From Staphylococcus equorum (GTDB lineage: Bacteria > Bacillota > Bacilli > Staphylococcales > Staphylococcaceae): a stretch of 64,000 nucleotides of DNA. Made by a program: the position numbers and the translations under genes. The stretch covers positions 868,001 through 932,000 of the forward strand of contig NZ_CP118982.1 of the NCBI RefSeq assembly GCF_029024965.1. The letters are read 5' to 3'. The notes beneath the pieces are model-generated. The model ran no database searches. It was given only the letters and a program-made list of their open reading frames with translations, and was not told the origin of the DNA. Numbering within the stretch: position 1 is the stretch's first letter; each line of letters opens with the position of its first letter. Shown here piece by piece: positions 43,437 to 56,371 of the stretch.

Positions 43437-43669
43437 TTCTTACTCCTTTGAAAAGCTTAGTTTTCTTTAACTTTGTAATATATATAGATTTTACCGAACT
43501 TTAATGTATATTGCTAGAAGTAGGGTGCCAAATTGAAAAATTATAATAAGATAACTATATATTGATGAGTTAAAGTTATTACTTTTAATCCATTGTAAAG
43601 TGCCATATACTAAATTGAAAAATAAAAAGTTTTTATACTACTTAACAAATGCAAAAAAATATTAAATCG

Positions 43670-43678
43670 TGATATGAT
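43670..43678 (+). promoter_or_regulatory. extended -10 promoter of ddl-murF
   Basis: TGATATGAT (hexamer 43673-43678) is an extended -10, 32 bases before ddl. The rest of the 274-base divergent gap with rodA shows no clear operator. Confidence 0.5.
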
Positions 43679-43707
43679 GTAGTTTAAGAATTGTATATGG
43701 AGGCTAA

Positions 43708-44781
<1,074 letters not shown>

Positions 44782-44793
44782 GGCGAATGAATA

Positions 44794-46149
44794 ATGATTG
44801 AAGTAACTTTAGAACAAATCAAAGAATGGATTCCATGTGACATTGATAATGAATATTTAGATCATACGATTAAAGGTGTTTCTATTGATTCACGTGTAAT
44901 TAACAATCAAAATTTATTCATTCCTTTTAAAGGTGAAAATGTAGATGGACATAAATACGTCGCACAAGCACTGAAAGATGGGGCAGGTGCAGTATTTTAT
45001 CAAAAAGATGTAACTTTAGATAAAAATATAGACGGTCCAGTGATATGGGTTGAGAATACACTTAAAGCGTTACAACAATTAGCTAAAGCTTATTTAGAAT
45101 TTGTTGGGCCTCAAGTCATTGCAGTAACAGGCTCAAATGGTAAAACGACTACCAAAGACATGATTGAAAGTGTTTTAAAACCACAATTTAAAGTTAAAAA
45201 AACACAAGGCAATTACAATAATGAAATCGGATTACCATTAACAATATTAGAATTGGATCAAGATACTGAGATTTCAATTTTAGAAATGGGAATGTCTGGA
45301 TTCAATGAAATTGAGTTATTGTCAAATTTAGCCGAACCCAATATAGCAATAATTACTAATATTGGTGAATCACATATGCAAGATTTAGGTTCTAGAGAAG
45401 GTATTGCCCAAGCAAAAGCTGAAATTATCACAGGCTTAAGATCAAATGGCGTCTTTATTTATGATGGTGATGAGCCATTATTAGAATCTCACGTTACGAA
45501 AATACTAGATGCAGATATAGTAAGTATTGGTAAAGACAAAGACAACACACTTGTTTGTCAGAATGAAGATATTGAAAATGCAAGTATCGTATTTAATATT
45601 AACGGGGAAGAAAGATTCGATTTACCTATTTTAGGTGAACATAATATGAAGAATGCAACAATTGCTATCGCTGTTGGTAAAAGGTTAGGCTTGAGCCATG
45701 ACATAATTTTTAATAACTTACGTAAAGTAGAACTTACAGGTATGAGAATGGAACAACATTATACCAGTGACAATAAATTAGTCATTAATGATGCATATAA
45801 CGCGAGTCCTACAAGTATGAAAGCAGCAATTGATACGCTTTCAATTATGAAAGGTAGAAAAATTATTGTACTTGGAGATGTTTTAGAGTTAGGTCCAGAT
45901 AGTCAGATGATGCATGAAAATGTAGGTCGATACTTAGAAGGTAAAAATATTGATGCATTATTTACTTTTGGGGCAGCTTCAAAATTTATTAGTAACACGG
46001 GCAAAGCGCATGTAACACAAGCAGAACATTACGAAGATAAGCAAGCATTGATAACAACTTTACAAAATTATGTTCAATCTGAGGATAAAATTTTAGTCAA
46101 AGGTTCTAGAGGAATGAAACTAGAAGAGGTTGTCGAAGCTTTAATTTAA
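44794..46149 (+). CDS. murF: UDP-MurNAc-tripeptide--D-Ala-D-Ala ligase
   Basis: MurF adds D-Ala-D-Ala to the UDP-MurNAc tripeptide, the last cytoplasmic step of the pentapeptide. The 451 residues have the P-loop [13 protein letters not shown], the Mur signature [14 protein letters not shown], and [18 protein letters not shown]. It is co-transcribed with ddl and followed by a terminator. Confidence 0.97.
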   Translation: MIEVTLEQIKEWIPCDIDNEYLDHTIKGVSIDSRVINNQNLFIPFKGENVDGHKYVAQALKDGAGAVFYQKDVTLDKNIDGPVIWVENTLKALQQLAKAYLEFVGPQVIAVTGSNGKTTTKDMIESVLKPQFKVKKTQGNYNNEIGLPLTILELDQDTEISILEMGMSGFNEIELLSNLAEPNIAIITNIGESHMQDLGSREGIAQAKAEIITGLRSNGVFIYDGDEPLLESHVTKILDADIVSIGKDKDNTLVCQNEDIENASIVFNINGEERFDLPILGEHNMKNATIAIAVGKRLGLSHDIIFNNLRKVELTGMRMEQHYTSDNKLVINDAYNASPTSMKAAIDTLSIMKGRKIIVLGDVLELGPDSQMMHENVGRYLEGKNIDALFTFGAASKFISNTGKAHVTQAEHYEDKQALITTLQNYVQSEDKILVKGSRGMKLEEVVEALI

Positions 46150-46164
46150 ACATTAACAAAATAA

Positions 46165-46201
46165 CGAGTTGTTAGAATTTGATTAGAAGTCTAACAGCTC
46201 G
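46165..46201 (+). terminator. ddl-murF terminator
   Basis: A 12-bp stem with one G-U pair (46165-46176 with 46190-46201) is followed by TTTTTATTTT. Confidence 0.85.
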
Positions 46202-48214
<2,013 letters not shown>

Positions 48215-48245
48215 AAATAATTTATCATATATGAAATTTAGGTTT

Positions 48246-48271
48246 AATCATTCCACTCATGTGGGATGATT
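48246..48271 (+). terminator. cshA terminator
   Basis: An 11-bp stem with one G-T pair (48246-48256 with 48261-48271) and loop TCAT continues into T's. Confidence 0.85.
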
Positions 48272-48423
48272 TTTTTGTTTTTTAAGAAAAGCTATTCTAA
48301 TAATAAATATTAAGTGCAATATATTTAATATTAGAATAGATATTTATAAATTTTAAATGAGGAATGAAATGACTATAAAAGCTATGTTATAATAAATTGA
48401 AATCTTAATTAAGGAGTGTATAT

Positions 48424-48903
48424 ATGACTAACGACCAACTATTTAACAGAAGTCCTAAACAAGCTATGAAGTATTACTACATAATCGAAGGACTGGAATT
48501 TATTGTTAGTTTGATCGTTTCGGTTATTTTAATATTTTTATGGAGTCACTTTAATTGGTGGCATTTCATTGTATATTTAATCGTTGCTTTTATAGTGTTT
48601 GATTTTATGTATTTATTGGTTAGACCCTGGATTAAATTTAAATACACATATTATAGAATTAAGGAAAATTATATAGAAGTAAAATATGATTTCTTCTTTA
48701 AATCTAAAAAAATAGTGAAATTGGAACGCACACAGTTTATTGAAAGGCAGACTAACCCGATTTTGAAGAAAATGGGACTGTCTAAAACTACATTAATTAC
48801 TGCTGGTCATAAAGTTAGTTTTCCTCTGATGTCTACGGATGATGCGAAGTCATTCGAATTACTAACACTCAATTACTTGAGAGGAGCTGATTTTGATGTA
48901 TAA
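48424..48903 (+). CDS. ydbS: bacterial PH-domain membrane protein (YdbS-like)
   Basis: This 159-residue protein has two N-terminal membrane helices (about 23-42 and 47-66) followed by a bacterial pleckstrin-homology (bPH2) domain of the YdbS type, containing TYYRIKENYIEVKYDFFFKS and ISFPLMST-like strands. It is the first of three overlapping genes of this kind. B. subtilis ydbS and ydbT have been linked to resistance against bacteriocins; the role here is unknown. Confidence 0.82.
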   Translation: MTNDQLFNRSPKQAMKYYYIIEGLEFIVSLIVSVILIFLWSHFNWWHFIVYLIVAFIVFDFMYLLVRPWIKFKYTYYRIKENYIEVKYDFFFKSKKIVKLERTQFIERQTNPILKKMGLSKTTLITAGHKVSFPLMSTDDAKSFELLTLNYLRGADFDV

Positions 48904-50401
48904 TCCTCAAAAGTTACATCCTATTTCTTATTTAACTGGTGTTATTGAAGCTATTAAGCAAAATATCTTTTTGATTATTATTTTTCTAGTATTTAATATT
49001 CAGGATTTTGATTTTACAAATATAACTTCGTACATATTTCCAGCTATCGTTTTTGCTTTCTTTTTATTTTCATTTGTAGCTCAAGTATTAAAAGTTTATA
49101 ACACGACATATTGGATTGAAAATGATCATTTTGTTTTAGCAACGGGTATCTTTACTAAAGAAAGAAAAGAACTTAATATCCGTCGTATACAAACATTAGA
49201 TACATCACAAGGCATTATAAATCAAATCGTAGGTGGTATGAAATTACAAATCAAAACACCGAGTGATGGTATTGATTTAGACACTGTTTCTAAAAAACAA
49301 AGTGAGTTAATACAACGTACGATTAAAGAAAAACAACGAGAATTAACTAGTCAAAATGAAGAACCAAATTTAACTAGCATACCTGAACCAGAGGATAATG
49401 GAGATAATCCGGAACAACTATCAGAACCTGTGCGCTTATATAAGCTTAATTTTAAAGAATTACTGTTTATGGCATTAACGAGTGGAGCTATAGGCGTGGC
49501 GTTTGCAGCCATTTCGCCGATAATTGGTGCCTTTTCAGAAGTGATACCATGGGAATGGCTCACTGGTGAATTTGCTCGGATTTCTCAAGCGATTTTTGTG
49601 ATTGTGTTAATAATGGTTGCGACTATCATTATCGCAAGTTATATATTGGGTACATTGATTGTAATTATAAAAAACTATAACTACACAGTGACACAAAATG
49701 ATAATCAATTGAATATCCGATATGGTTTATTTAATGTTAAAAATATCACGGTGCCAACTGATAGAGTTCAAGCTGTAGTTGAAAGACAATCTTTCTTAAG
49801 AAAACTATTCGGTTTTACGTCTATACATTTTGTGATTACGAGCGATATGAATGGTAATGATAAAGAGGATATTTCATTAGATGGAAATGTTATGATTTTA
49901 CCTTTTATTAAACGAAAAAAAGCATTCGAAATCATTAAATCACTTATCCCTAGTATGGCATTTGAAAATGCGGAAAAGGGTATGCCTTGGAGAGGTTTCC
50001 ATAGGCACTTTTGGCAAGAAACAGTCATACTGCTAGTGCTTGCAACTATTGTTAATTATTTCTGGTTACCTTGGTCATTTCTTATCGCAGCGATTATGAT
50101 TTTACTACTAATTATTCATAGCCTTATAGTTATTAAATCATCTGGATTAAAAGTACAAAATGATGAACTTGTAGTACGTAATGTAACTATGTTTGGATTC
50201 AAAAATACGTATTTCAAGCATGATAAAATACTAGGTATGGAAATTAAACGAAATCCATTTTTAATAAATAGTGATTTAGGTAATTTCAATTTTATCATTG
50301 CAAAAGCTGCGGGTAGTGAAGCAATCGGTTTGAAATTTAATAATTATAAAGAAGTTGAAACACTTCAAAATTGGTATTTGAGAGGTGAGCATTATGAATG
50401 A
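48896..50401 (+). CDS. ydbT: bacterial PH-domain membrane protein (YdbT-like)
   Basis: This 501-residue membrane protein carries three copies of the bPH2 domain interleaved with pairs of membrane helices, the YdbT architecture. Repeated elements are VYNTTYWIENDHFVLATGIF, NYTVTQNDNQLNIRYGLFNV and LKVQNDELVVRNVTMFGF. A charged linker lies at about 145-180. The ATG at 48896 was preferred over the in-frame TTG at 48893; GAGGAG at 48881-48886 lies upstream. It overlaps the preceding gene by eight bases and the following by eight. Confidence 0.82.
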   Translation: MYNPQKLHPISYLTGVIEAIKQNIFLIIIFLVFNIQDFDFTNITSYIFPAIVFAFFLFSFVAQVLKVYNTTYWIENDHFVLATGIFTKERKELNIRRIQTLDTSQGIINQIVGGMKLQIKTPSDGIDLDTVSKKQSELIQRTIKEKQRELTSQNEEPNLTSIPEPEDNGDNPEQLSEPVRLYKLNFKELLFMALTSGAIGVAFAAISPIIGAFSEVIPWEWLTGEFARISQAIFVIVLIMVATIIIASYILGTLIVIIKNYNYTVTQNDNQLNIRYGLFNVKNITVPTDRVQAVVERQSFLRKLFGFTSIHFVITSDMNGNDKEDISLDGNVMILPFIKRKKAFEIIKSLIPSMAFENAEKGMPWRGFHRHFWQETVILLVLATIVNYFWLPWSFLIAAIMILLLIIHSLIVIKSSGLKVQNDELVVRNVTMFGFKNTYFKHDKILGMEIKRNPFLINSDLGNFNFIIAKAAGSEAIGLKFNNYKEVETLQNWYLRGEHYE

Positions 50402-50930
50402 ATATAATTATATGGATAAATCTGGAAAAACAGTCATGCGTCTCTCGGCATATATTGTAACTGTAATATTTGTATTAATTTTAGCAGTTGTTTATATAGT
50501 TAATAGACTGTGGTTGCAATGGCTTAACTCCAATACGATGATGTGGGTTTTAATTATTGGTATAATTATTATTGTAATTCAATTGCTACTAGGTGCTATT
50601 TTAATTCCTGCGTACCGGTACCAAATCTTTAGATACAAACTAGGTGAAAATGAAATCACTGTAAGAAATGGTTTATGGTTTGTTTCAGTAATCAATATCC
50701 CATTATTCAGAATTCAAAATGTCGATACACACGAAGGTATTTTAATGCGCAAATATAAATTAGCAAGTTTAACGTTATCGACAGCAGGCGGAAATACTGA
50801 AATTAAACTTATCGACAAAGATATAGCGGCTACATTAAAGTACAAAATAAAAAATGTTAATAAAGCAATTGATGTAACAGAAAATGAAGCTTCAGAAATT
50901 GAACATTATAAAGATAGTGATTTAAAATAG
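50394..50930 (+). CDS. bacterial PH-domain membrane protein (second YdbS-like)
   Basis: This 178-residue protein repeats the YdbS architecture: two membrane helices (about 18-38 and 48-70) and one bPH2 domain ([20 protein letters not shown], then [20 protein letters not shown]). The ATG at 50394 with AGAGGTG (50381-50387) six bases upstream was chosen over GTG 50385. The three PH genes form one coupled unit, and acpS starts 32 bases later. Function unknown. Confidence 0.82.
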   Translation: MNEYNYMDKSGKTVMRLSAYIVTVIFVLILAVVYIVNRLWLQWLNSNTMMWVLIIGIIIIVIQLLLGAILIPAYRYQIFRYKLGENEITVRNGLWFVSVINIPLFRIQNVDTHEGILMRKYKLASLTLSTAGGNTEIKLIDKDIAATLKYKIKNVNKAIDVTENEASEIEHYKDSDLK

Positions 50931-50962
50931 ATCAATATCTTTATATGAGCGAGGGGAGATTT

Positions 50963-51313
50963 ATGATACACGGTATAGGTGTAGATTTAATAGAGATAAC
51001 AAGAATAAAAAAACTTTATAGCAGACAAGAGAAATTGCTAGAACGTATATTAACTACCAATGAACAACAAAAATTTAATTGTTTCAAAAATGAACAACGT
51101 AAAATGGAATTTCTTGCAGGTAGATTTGCTTGTAAAGAGGCTTTTAGTAAAGCGCTAGGTACGGGGCTAGGAAAAACAGTAGCATTTAATGACATTGATT
51201 GTTTTAACGATGAAAATGGTAAGCCTTGTATTACCTATGAAGGCTTTAAAGTGCATGTAAGTATAACACATACGGAACATTATGCTATGAGTCAAGTCAT
51301 TTTAGAAGTTTAA
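50963..51313 (+). CDS. acpS: holo-[acyl-carrier-protein] synthase
   Basis: AcpS transfers the phosphopantetheine arm from CoA to acyl carrier protein. The 116-residue protein shows the diagnostic [13 protein letters not shown] (Mg-binding Asp) and [19 protein letters not shown] (Glu), and [10 protein letters not shown]. The ATG at 50963 is preferred over 50945 because GAGGGGAG lies just upstream and the family begins MIHGIG. Together with coaW and fabZ it links CoA to fatty-acid synthesis in this window. Confidence 0.95.
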   Translation: MIHGIGVDLIEITRIKKLYSRQEKLLERILTTNEQQKFNCFKNEQRKMEFLAGRFACKEAFSKALGTGLGKTVAFNDIDCFNDENGKPCITYEGFKVHVSITHTEHYAMSQVILEV

Positions 51314-51436
51314 TTTATTAAAAATTTTCTAAATTCCAGTATGTTTAATTTGGTTATCCTATCATCATTGTTATAAAATTGATTTATTATAAAAAATTAG
51401 TGAAAGTTATTTAATGAAATAGGAGGTACATGCTTA

Positions 51437-52585
51437 ATGTCTGATAAGTATTATAGATCGACGTACTTGAATGTAGATTTAAATGCTATTGTTTCGAATT
51501 TTCAAGTGTTTCAAACATTACATCCAAACAAAACAGTTATTCCAGTAGTTAAGGCGAATGGTTATGGACTTGGTAGCATTAAAATTGCACGTCAATTAAT
51601 GGAAAATGGAGCTGAGTTTTTCGCTGTTGCAACATTAGATGAAGCAATTGAACTTCGTATGCATGGAATTAATGCAAAAATACTTGTACTTGGAGTTATT
51701 CCAACATATAACATAAACAAAGCAATACAACATCGAGCAGCAATTACGGTGCCATCTAAAGTATGGCTCGCTGAGGCTATTGAAGAAATTCCAACCGATA
51801 ATAAAAAAGATTTGTGGCTTCACGCTAAATTAGATACTGGCATGGGTAGGTTAGGAATAAAAGATGTGGATGAGTACAAAGAAGTTATTGATTTGATTCA
51901 ATCACATGACCATTTAGTTTTTGAGGGCGTGTTTACACATTTCGCATGTGCTGATGAACCGGGTGATTCGATGAATAAACAACAAGCCTATTTTGAAGGA
52001 ATTGTTGAGCAGGTAGAAAAGCCCAATTATATACATTCTCAGAATTCTGCAGGCGCATTAATGAAAGACAGTCAGTTTTGTAATACGGTTAGAATAGGCA
52101 TATCATTATATGGCTACTATCCTTCAGAGTACGTTAAATCAAAAGTGAAGATACATTTAAAACCAAGTGCACAATGGATTAGTGAAGTCGTTCAAACTAA
52201 AGTATTGCAAACTGGAGAATCTGTGAGTTATGGAAGTATATATACAGCAAAAGAACCTACAAAAATTGGAATTATTCCAGTAGGATATGCAGATGGTTAT
52301 CCAAGAATGATGACAGGATTTAGTGTGAATGTGAATGGGTACCAATGTGAAGTAATTGGAAAAGTGTGCATGGATCAAACAATAATTAAAATTCCTGAAG
52401 AAGTTAATACAGGTGATAAAGTCATTTTAATGGATCACCATAGTGATAGTCGACAATCAGCAGAAGCTCTGGGACGACAGCAACAGACCATTAATTATGA
52501 AGTGTTATGTAGACTAAATAGAAGGCTTCCTAGAATTTATCATGGGACGCAAGACTTAGAAATTCGCAATGAATTACTAAAATAG
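51437..52585 (+). CDS. alr: alanine racemase
   Basis: Alr converts L-Ala to D-Ala with PLP for cell wall synthesis, supplying ddl and teichoic acid alanylation. The 382-residue protein has the PLP Lys39 in [21 protein letters not shown], and the second catalytic Tyr region [20 protein letters not shown] sequence ([14 protein letters not shown]) is present. Its position between acpS and mazEF is the conserved staphylococcal arrangement. Confidence 0.97.
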   Translation: MSDKYYRSTYLNVDLNAIVSNFQVFQTLHPNKTVIPVVKANGYGLGSIKIARQLMENGAEFFAVATLDEAIELRMHGINAKILVLGVIPTYNINKAIQHRAAITVPSKVWLAEAIEEIPTDNKKDLWLHAKLDTGMGRLGIKDVDEYKEVIDLIQSHDHLVFEGVFTHFACADEPGDSMNKQQAYFEGIVEQVEKPNYIHSQNSAGALMKDSQFCNTVRIGISLYGYYPSEYVKSKVKIHLKPSAQWISEVVQTKVLQTGESVSYGSIYTAKEPTKIGIIPVGYADGYPRMMTGFSVNVNGYQCEVIGKVCMDQTIIKIPEEVNTGDKVILMDHHSDSRQSAEALGRQQQTINYEVLCRLNRRLPRIYHGTQDLEIRNELLK

Positions 52586-52672
52586 TATAGTCACTTAATG
52601 TAAAATTTGTTATTATAAGTCTAACAACGAATCTCAATATATTCTATTTTAGTAACATGGAGGTCTTTATTC

Positions 52673-52843
52673 ATGGCAAGTTTTAATCAAAGCAGAAACC
52701 ATAGTATTGAACAACTATTAAAAGAAGGCTATTCACAAATGGCCGATTTAAATCTCTCCCTTGCAGCAGAAGCATTTCCATTTGAATGTGAAGCTTGTGA
52801 TTGCAATGAAGTTTACCTCAGCTCTAAGAATAACAATGAATGA
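52673..52843 (+). CDS. mazE: MazE antitoxin
   Basis: MazE neutralises MazF and is degraded by ClpCP under stress. The 56-residue protein reads [20 protein letters not shown] at the start and has the C-terminal acidic segment [15 protein letters not shown] that wraps the toxin in staphylococcal complexes. The start follows ATGGAGG. The stop overlaps the mazF start (ATGA), giving tight coupling. Confidence 0.95.
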   Translation: MASFNQSRNHSIEQLLKEGYSQMADLNLSLAAEAFPFECEACDCNEVYLSSKNNNE

Positions 52844-53202
52844 TGAGAAGAGGAGACGTTTATTTAGCTGATTTATCACCAGTTCAAGGGTCTGAACAAG
52901 GGGGAATAAGACCTGTCGTTATCATACAGAATGATACTGGAAATAAATATAGTCCTACCGTAATTGTAGCTGCAATTACAGGTAGGATAAATAAAGCTAA
53001 AATACCTACACATGTAGAAATAGAAAAAAGTAAATATAAGCTTGATAAAGATTCTGTAATACTGCTTGAGCAGATTAGAACTTTAGATAAAAATAGGCTG
53101 AAAGAAAAATTAACATACCTTTCTGAAAGTAAAATGAAAGAAGTTAATGTTGCCATAGATATAAGCTTAGGATTACATAATGTTAGAAATAGTAAATCAT
53201 GA
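52840..53202 (+). CDS. mazF: MazF endoribonuclease toxin
   Basis: MazF is a sequence-specific mRNA interferase; the S. aureus enzyme is known to cut at UACAU. The 120-residue protein opens [20 protein letters not shown] and contains [15 protein letters not shown] and PTHVEIEK, nearly identical to the S. aureus protein over its first 100 residues. In staphylococci mazEF can be co-transcribed into the sigB operon; here a terminator and a 358-base gap separate them. Confidence 0.96.
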   Translation: MMRRGDVYLADLSPVQGSEQGGIRPVVIIQNDTGNKYSPTVIVAAITGRINKAKIPTHVEIEKSKYKLDKDSVILLEQIRTLDKNRLKEKLTYLSESKMKEVNVAIDISLGLHNVRNSKS

Positions 53203-53358
53203 TTTTCAAAGGTTTAAGAAACAGTTAATAAAATAGTGAATTATATATCGATTCCCTATAACATGTAATTACCACTTAATTAGTAATTTAATTGTGATTG
53301 GAAAATTAAGAATTTTAGTTTTGTGGTTTAATACCTTTGAGTGGGATGTTTTAATTTG

Positions 53359-53386
53359 AAAAGCTTTAGGTTATCCTAAAGCTTTT
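53359..53386 (+). terminator. mazEF terminator
   Basis: A perfect 12-bp stem (53359-53370 with 53375-53386) with loop TTAT is followed by T's. The rest of the 53203-53560 gap is AT-rich; a TATAAC at 53511-53516 may be the rsbU -10 but has no good -35. Confidence 0.88.
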
Positions 53387-53560
53387 TTAGGTATTTGGAG
53401 CGTGTTTATCATATATAGCGAGTAGCCAATACAAGCAAGTACAAAGCTAGGATAGGCTCGTTCATTATAAAAGATATTTTTACTTACATACATAGTACGT
53501 TTAAATCTGTTATAACCGATGTATGCGGTTTATATTTGTATTTTTAGGAGGAATTACTAC

Positions 53561-54562
53561 ATGGAAGAATTCAAAAATCAATATAAAGCGCTAATTGACG
53601 AAAGTTTACACACTTTAGATGCTACGGATCTAAAGAAAAAGTGTGAAAGCTTTACCGATGAAGTGATAAAAAGAGATTTATTACCAGAAGATATAGTTGA
53701 AATTCATAGAGATTATGTCAGAGTTTTAAATTTAAATGAAACTCAAATTTTAGAAACTTTTAATGTGCTTAAAGAAGTAGTAAGAGGGTTTGGGTATAGT
53801 TATAGAGATTATCAACAATTAGTAAACCGTCTACAATATCATGATAAAGAGATTGATTTAGCCTCTCGTTTACAGCAAACAATGCTTAAAACGGATATTC
53901 CTCAATTTGATAGCATACAAATCGGTGTTATATCAGTAGCAGCGCAAAAAGTAAGTGGTGACTATTTTAACTTAATAGATCATAAAGATGGCACGATGAG
54001 TTTTGCAGTGGCAGACGTTATAGGTAAAGGTATACCAGCTGCGCTTGCAATGAGTATGATAAAATTTGGTATGGACTCTTATGGTCATTCTCAACTTCCG
54101 AGTGACGGTTTAAAGCGTCTCAATCGAGTAGTAGAAAAAAACGTTAATCAGAATATGTTTGTAACAATGTTTTACGGACTATATGAAGAGTTAAACCATT
54201 TGTTATATTGTAGCTCTGCTGGACACGAACCAGGATATGTATATAGAGCAGAGACTGAAGAATTTGAAGAAATCAGCGTTAGAGGCAGAGTGTTAGGTGT
54301 CAGCGAGCAAACGAGATATAAACAACAAGAAATCCCTGTATATTTAGATGACTTAGTTATTATATTTACAGATGGCGTTACAGAAGTTAGAAATGAAGCA
54401 GGAGATTTCTTAGACAAAAAGCATCTTTTAACGATGATTCACAAGTATAAGCACATGCATCCACAAGATATCGTTCAACTTCTATATGAAGCGATTTTGA
54501 AAATACAAAATCCTGACAAAAGAGATGATTTAACAATTCTAATTATAAAAAGAGTTAATTAG
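53561..54562 (+). CDS. rsbU: RsbU, PP2C-type phosphatase activating sigma B
   Basis: RsbU dephosphorylates RsbV and so starts sigma-B activation under stress. The 333-residue protein has an N-terminal four-helix domain (about 1-85) and a C-terminal PP2C/SpoIIE phosphatase domain (about 120-333) with GDYFNLI, AVADVIGKGIPAALAMS, SAGHEPGYV and IIFTDGVTEVRN. The frame is open to 53519, but AGGAGG (53547-53552) and the family start MEEFK support 53561. No rsbR, rsbS or rsbT precedes it, as is normal for staphylococci. Confidence 0.96.
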   Translation: MEEFKNQYKALIDESLHTLDATDLKKKCESFTDEVIKRDLLPEDIVEIHRDYVRVLNLNETQILETFNVLKEVVRGFGYSYRDYQQLVNRLQYHDKEIDLASRLQQTMLKTDIPQFDSIQIGVISVAAQKVSGDYFNLIDHKDGTMSFAVADVIGKGIPAALAMSMIKFGMDSYGHSQLPSDGLKRLNRVVEKNVNQNMFVTMFYGLYEELNHLLYCSSAGHEPGYVYRAETEEFEEISVRGRVLGVSEQTRYKQQEIPVYLDDLVIIFTDGVTEVRNEAGDFLDKKHLLTMIHKYKHMHPQDIVQLLYEAILKIQNPDKRDDLTILIIKRVN

Positions 54563-54577
54563 TTTTAGCATAATTAA

Positions 54578-54603
54578 GGTTAAGTTATTTAATTTAAGGG
54601 TAT
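54578..54603 (+). promoter_or_regulatory. sigma-B promoter before rsbV
   Basis: GGTTAA (54578-54583), 14 bases, GGGTAT (54598-54603) fits the staphylococcal sigma-B consensus GTTTAA-N12-15-GGGTAT. An rsbV-rsbW-sigB transcript from such a promoter gives positive autoregulation, as known in S. aureus. Confidence 0.8.
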
Positions 54604-54641
54604 GGAAGTTATTACGAGACTATAATTAGGAGTGTAATGTT

Positions 54642-54968
54642 ATGAATCTTAATATCGAAACAGTAACACATGATACTCATTACGAGGTTAAAGTTGGCGG
54701 AGAACTGGACGTTTATACTGTTCCAGAATTAGAAGAAGTTTTAGTGCCGATGAGACAAGAAGGAACTCATGATTTACATGTAAATTTAGAAAATGTGAGT
54801 TACATGGATTCAACAGGATTAGGCGTATTCGTAGGTACATTAAAAGCGTTAAACCAACATGATAAAGAATTATATATATTAGGTGTTTCAGATCGAATAA
54901 GTCGACTATTTGATATAACAGGATTAAAAGATTTGATGCATGTTAATGAAGGAACGGAGGTCGAATAA
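54642..54968 (+). CDS. rsbV: RsbV anti-anti-sigma factor
   Basis: RsbV, when unphosphorylated, binds RsbW and frees sigma B. The 108-residue STAS-domain protein carries the phosphorylation site Ser57 in [12 protein letters not shown]. It starts about 40 bases after the sigma-B promoter and is one base short of touching rsbW. Confidence 0.97.
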   Translation: MNLNIETVTHDTHYEVKVGGELDVYTVPELEEVLVPMRQEGTHDLHVNLENVSYMDSTGLGVFVGTLKALNQHDKELYILGVSDRISRLFDITGLKDLMHVNEGTEVE

Positions 54969-54969
54969 C

Positions 54970-55452
54970 ATGCAACTTAAACAAGATTATATAGAAATGC
55001 GTTTGCCAGCATCTGCAGAGTATGTGAGTTTGATACGTTTAACACTGTCAGGCGTTTTTTCACGTGCAGGTGCTTCATATGACGACATTGAAGATGCGAA
55101 GATTGCAGTGAGCGAAGCAGTAACGAATGCAGTAAAACATGCATATAAAGATGACCCAGAAGATGTGGGAATGATTAATCTATGCTTTGAAATTTTCGAT
55201 GATAAAATCAAGATTGTAATTTCAGATCAAGGTGAAAGTTTCGATTATGAAGAGACAAAAGCACAATTAGGGCCATATAAAGAAAACGAAAACATAGATT
55301 TCCTAAGAGAAGGCGGTCTTGGTCTGTTTTTAATTGAATCTTTAATGGATGAAGTTACAGTTGATAAACAATCAGGCGTAACAATCAGTATGATAAAGTA
55401 TATTAAAAAAGAGCAGGTGCGAAATAATGGCGAAAGAGTCGAAATCAGTTAA
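54970..55452 (+). CDS. rsbW: RsbW anti-sigma-B factor and RsbV kinase
   Basis: RsbW holds sigma B inactive and phosphorylates RsbV. The 160-residue GHKL kinase has the N box [18 protein letters not shown], the G1 box [10 protein letters not shown] and the G2 box [17 protein letters not shown]. The ATG at 54970 is used although the frame opens at 54940; ACGGAGG (54954-54960) precedes it. It overlaps sigB by 26 bases. Confidence 0.97.
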   Translation: MQLKQDYIEMRLPASAEYVSLIRLTLSGVFSRAGASYDDIEDAKIAVSEAVTNAVKHAYKDDPEDVGMINLCFEIFDDKIKIVISDQGESFDYEETKAQLGPYKENENIDFLREGGLGLFLIESLMDEVTVDKQSGVTISMIKYIKKEQVRNNGERVEIS

Positions 55453-56197
55453 TGATGTATCACCTGAACAAATTAACCAATGGATAACGCAGCATCAAAA
55501 TGACGAAAATAAAGATGCTCAAGATAAACTCGTAAGACATTATAGAAAGTTAATCGAATCATTGGCATATAAATATTCAAAAGGTCAATCTCATCACGAA
55601 GACCTCGTTCAGGTTGGTATGGTTGGTTTGATTGGTGCAATAAACCGATTTGACTTATCCTTTGATAGAAAGTTCGAAGCCTTTTTAGTACCAACGGTCA
55701 TTGGTGAGATTAAACGTTATTTACGTGATAAAACATGGAGTGTCCATGTACCAAGAAGAATCAAAGAGATTGGACCTCGCATCAAAAAAGTGACTGATGA
55801 ATTAACGAATGAGTTAGAACGTTCTCCTTCGATTGCAGAAATAGCGGATCGTCTTGAAGTAAACGAAGAAGATGTGTTAGAAGCAATGGAAATGGGTCAA
55901 AGTTATAATGCGTTAAGCGTTGACCATTCGATTGAAGCAGACAAAGATGGTTCTACAGTTACTTTATTAGATATTATGGGTCAACAAGATGACAATTATG
56001 ATTTAACTGAAAAACGTATGATATTAGAAAGAATTTTACCAATATTAAATGAAAGAGAAAGACAGATTATTCAATGTACATTTATTGAAGGTTTAAGCCA
56101 AAAAGAAACTGGAGAAAGAATTGGGTTAAGCCAAATGCATGTTTCAAGATTGCAAAGAACAGCAATCAAGAAATTACAAGAAGCCGCTAATCAATGA
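55427..56197 (+). CDS. sigB: RNA polymerase sigma factor B
   Basis: Sigma B directs the general stress regulon (pigment, adhesion, stress tolerance). The 256-residue protein has region 2 ([18 protein letters not shown], then [17 protein letters not shown]), region 3 ([15 protein letters not shown]) and the region 4 helix-turn-helix ([20 protein letters not shown]). The start lies inside the rsbW coding sequence, giving translational coupling of sigma to its anti-sigma. Confidence 0.97.
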   Translation: MAKESKSVNDVSPEQINQWITQHQNDENKDAQDKLVRHYRKLIESLAYKYSKGQSHHEDLVQVGMVGLIGAINRFDLSFDRKFEAFLVPTVIGEIKRYLRDKTWSVHVPRRIKEIGPRIKKVTDELTNELERSPSIAEIADRLEVNEEDVLEAMEMGQSYNALSVDHSIEADKDGSTVTLLDIMGQQDDNYDLTEKRMILERILPILNERERQIIQCTFIEGLSQKETGERIGLSQMHVSRLQRTAIKKLQEAANQ

Positions 56198-56209
56198 TTG
56201 AATAAAATA

Positions 56210-56245
56210 TAAGGCAGCATTCCTATAAATTAGGGAGCTGCCTTA
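56210..56245 (+). terminator. sigB operon terminator
   Basis: TAAGGCAGC (56210-56218) pairs with GCTGCCTTA (56237-56245), with inner CCTA/TAGG, followed by TTTTAATTTTT. Confidence 0.85.
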
Positions 56246-56371
56246 TTTTAATTTTTATACTAGTTGCATCACTTTAATTAAAGCATGATGTTTTGAACAG
56301 TGGTTACTATTAAATATGTTAAAATGTTAAAGGAAGTAAAATAAAAAAGAAATAAATGAGCGGAGGATTCT

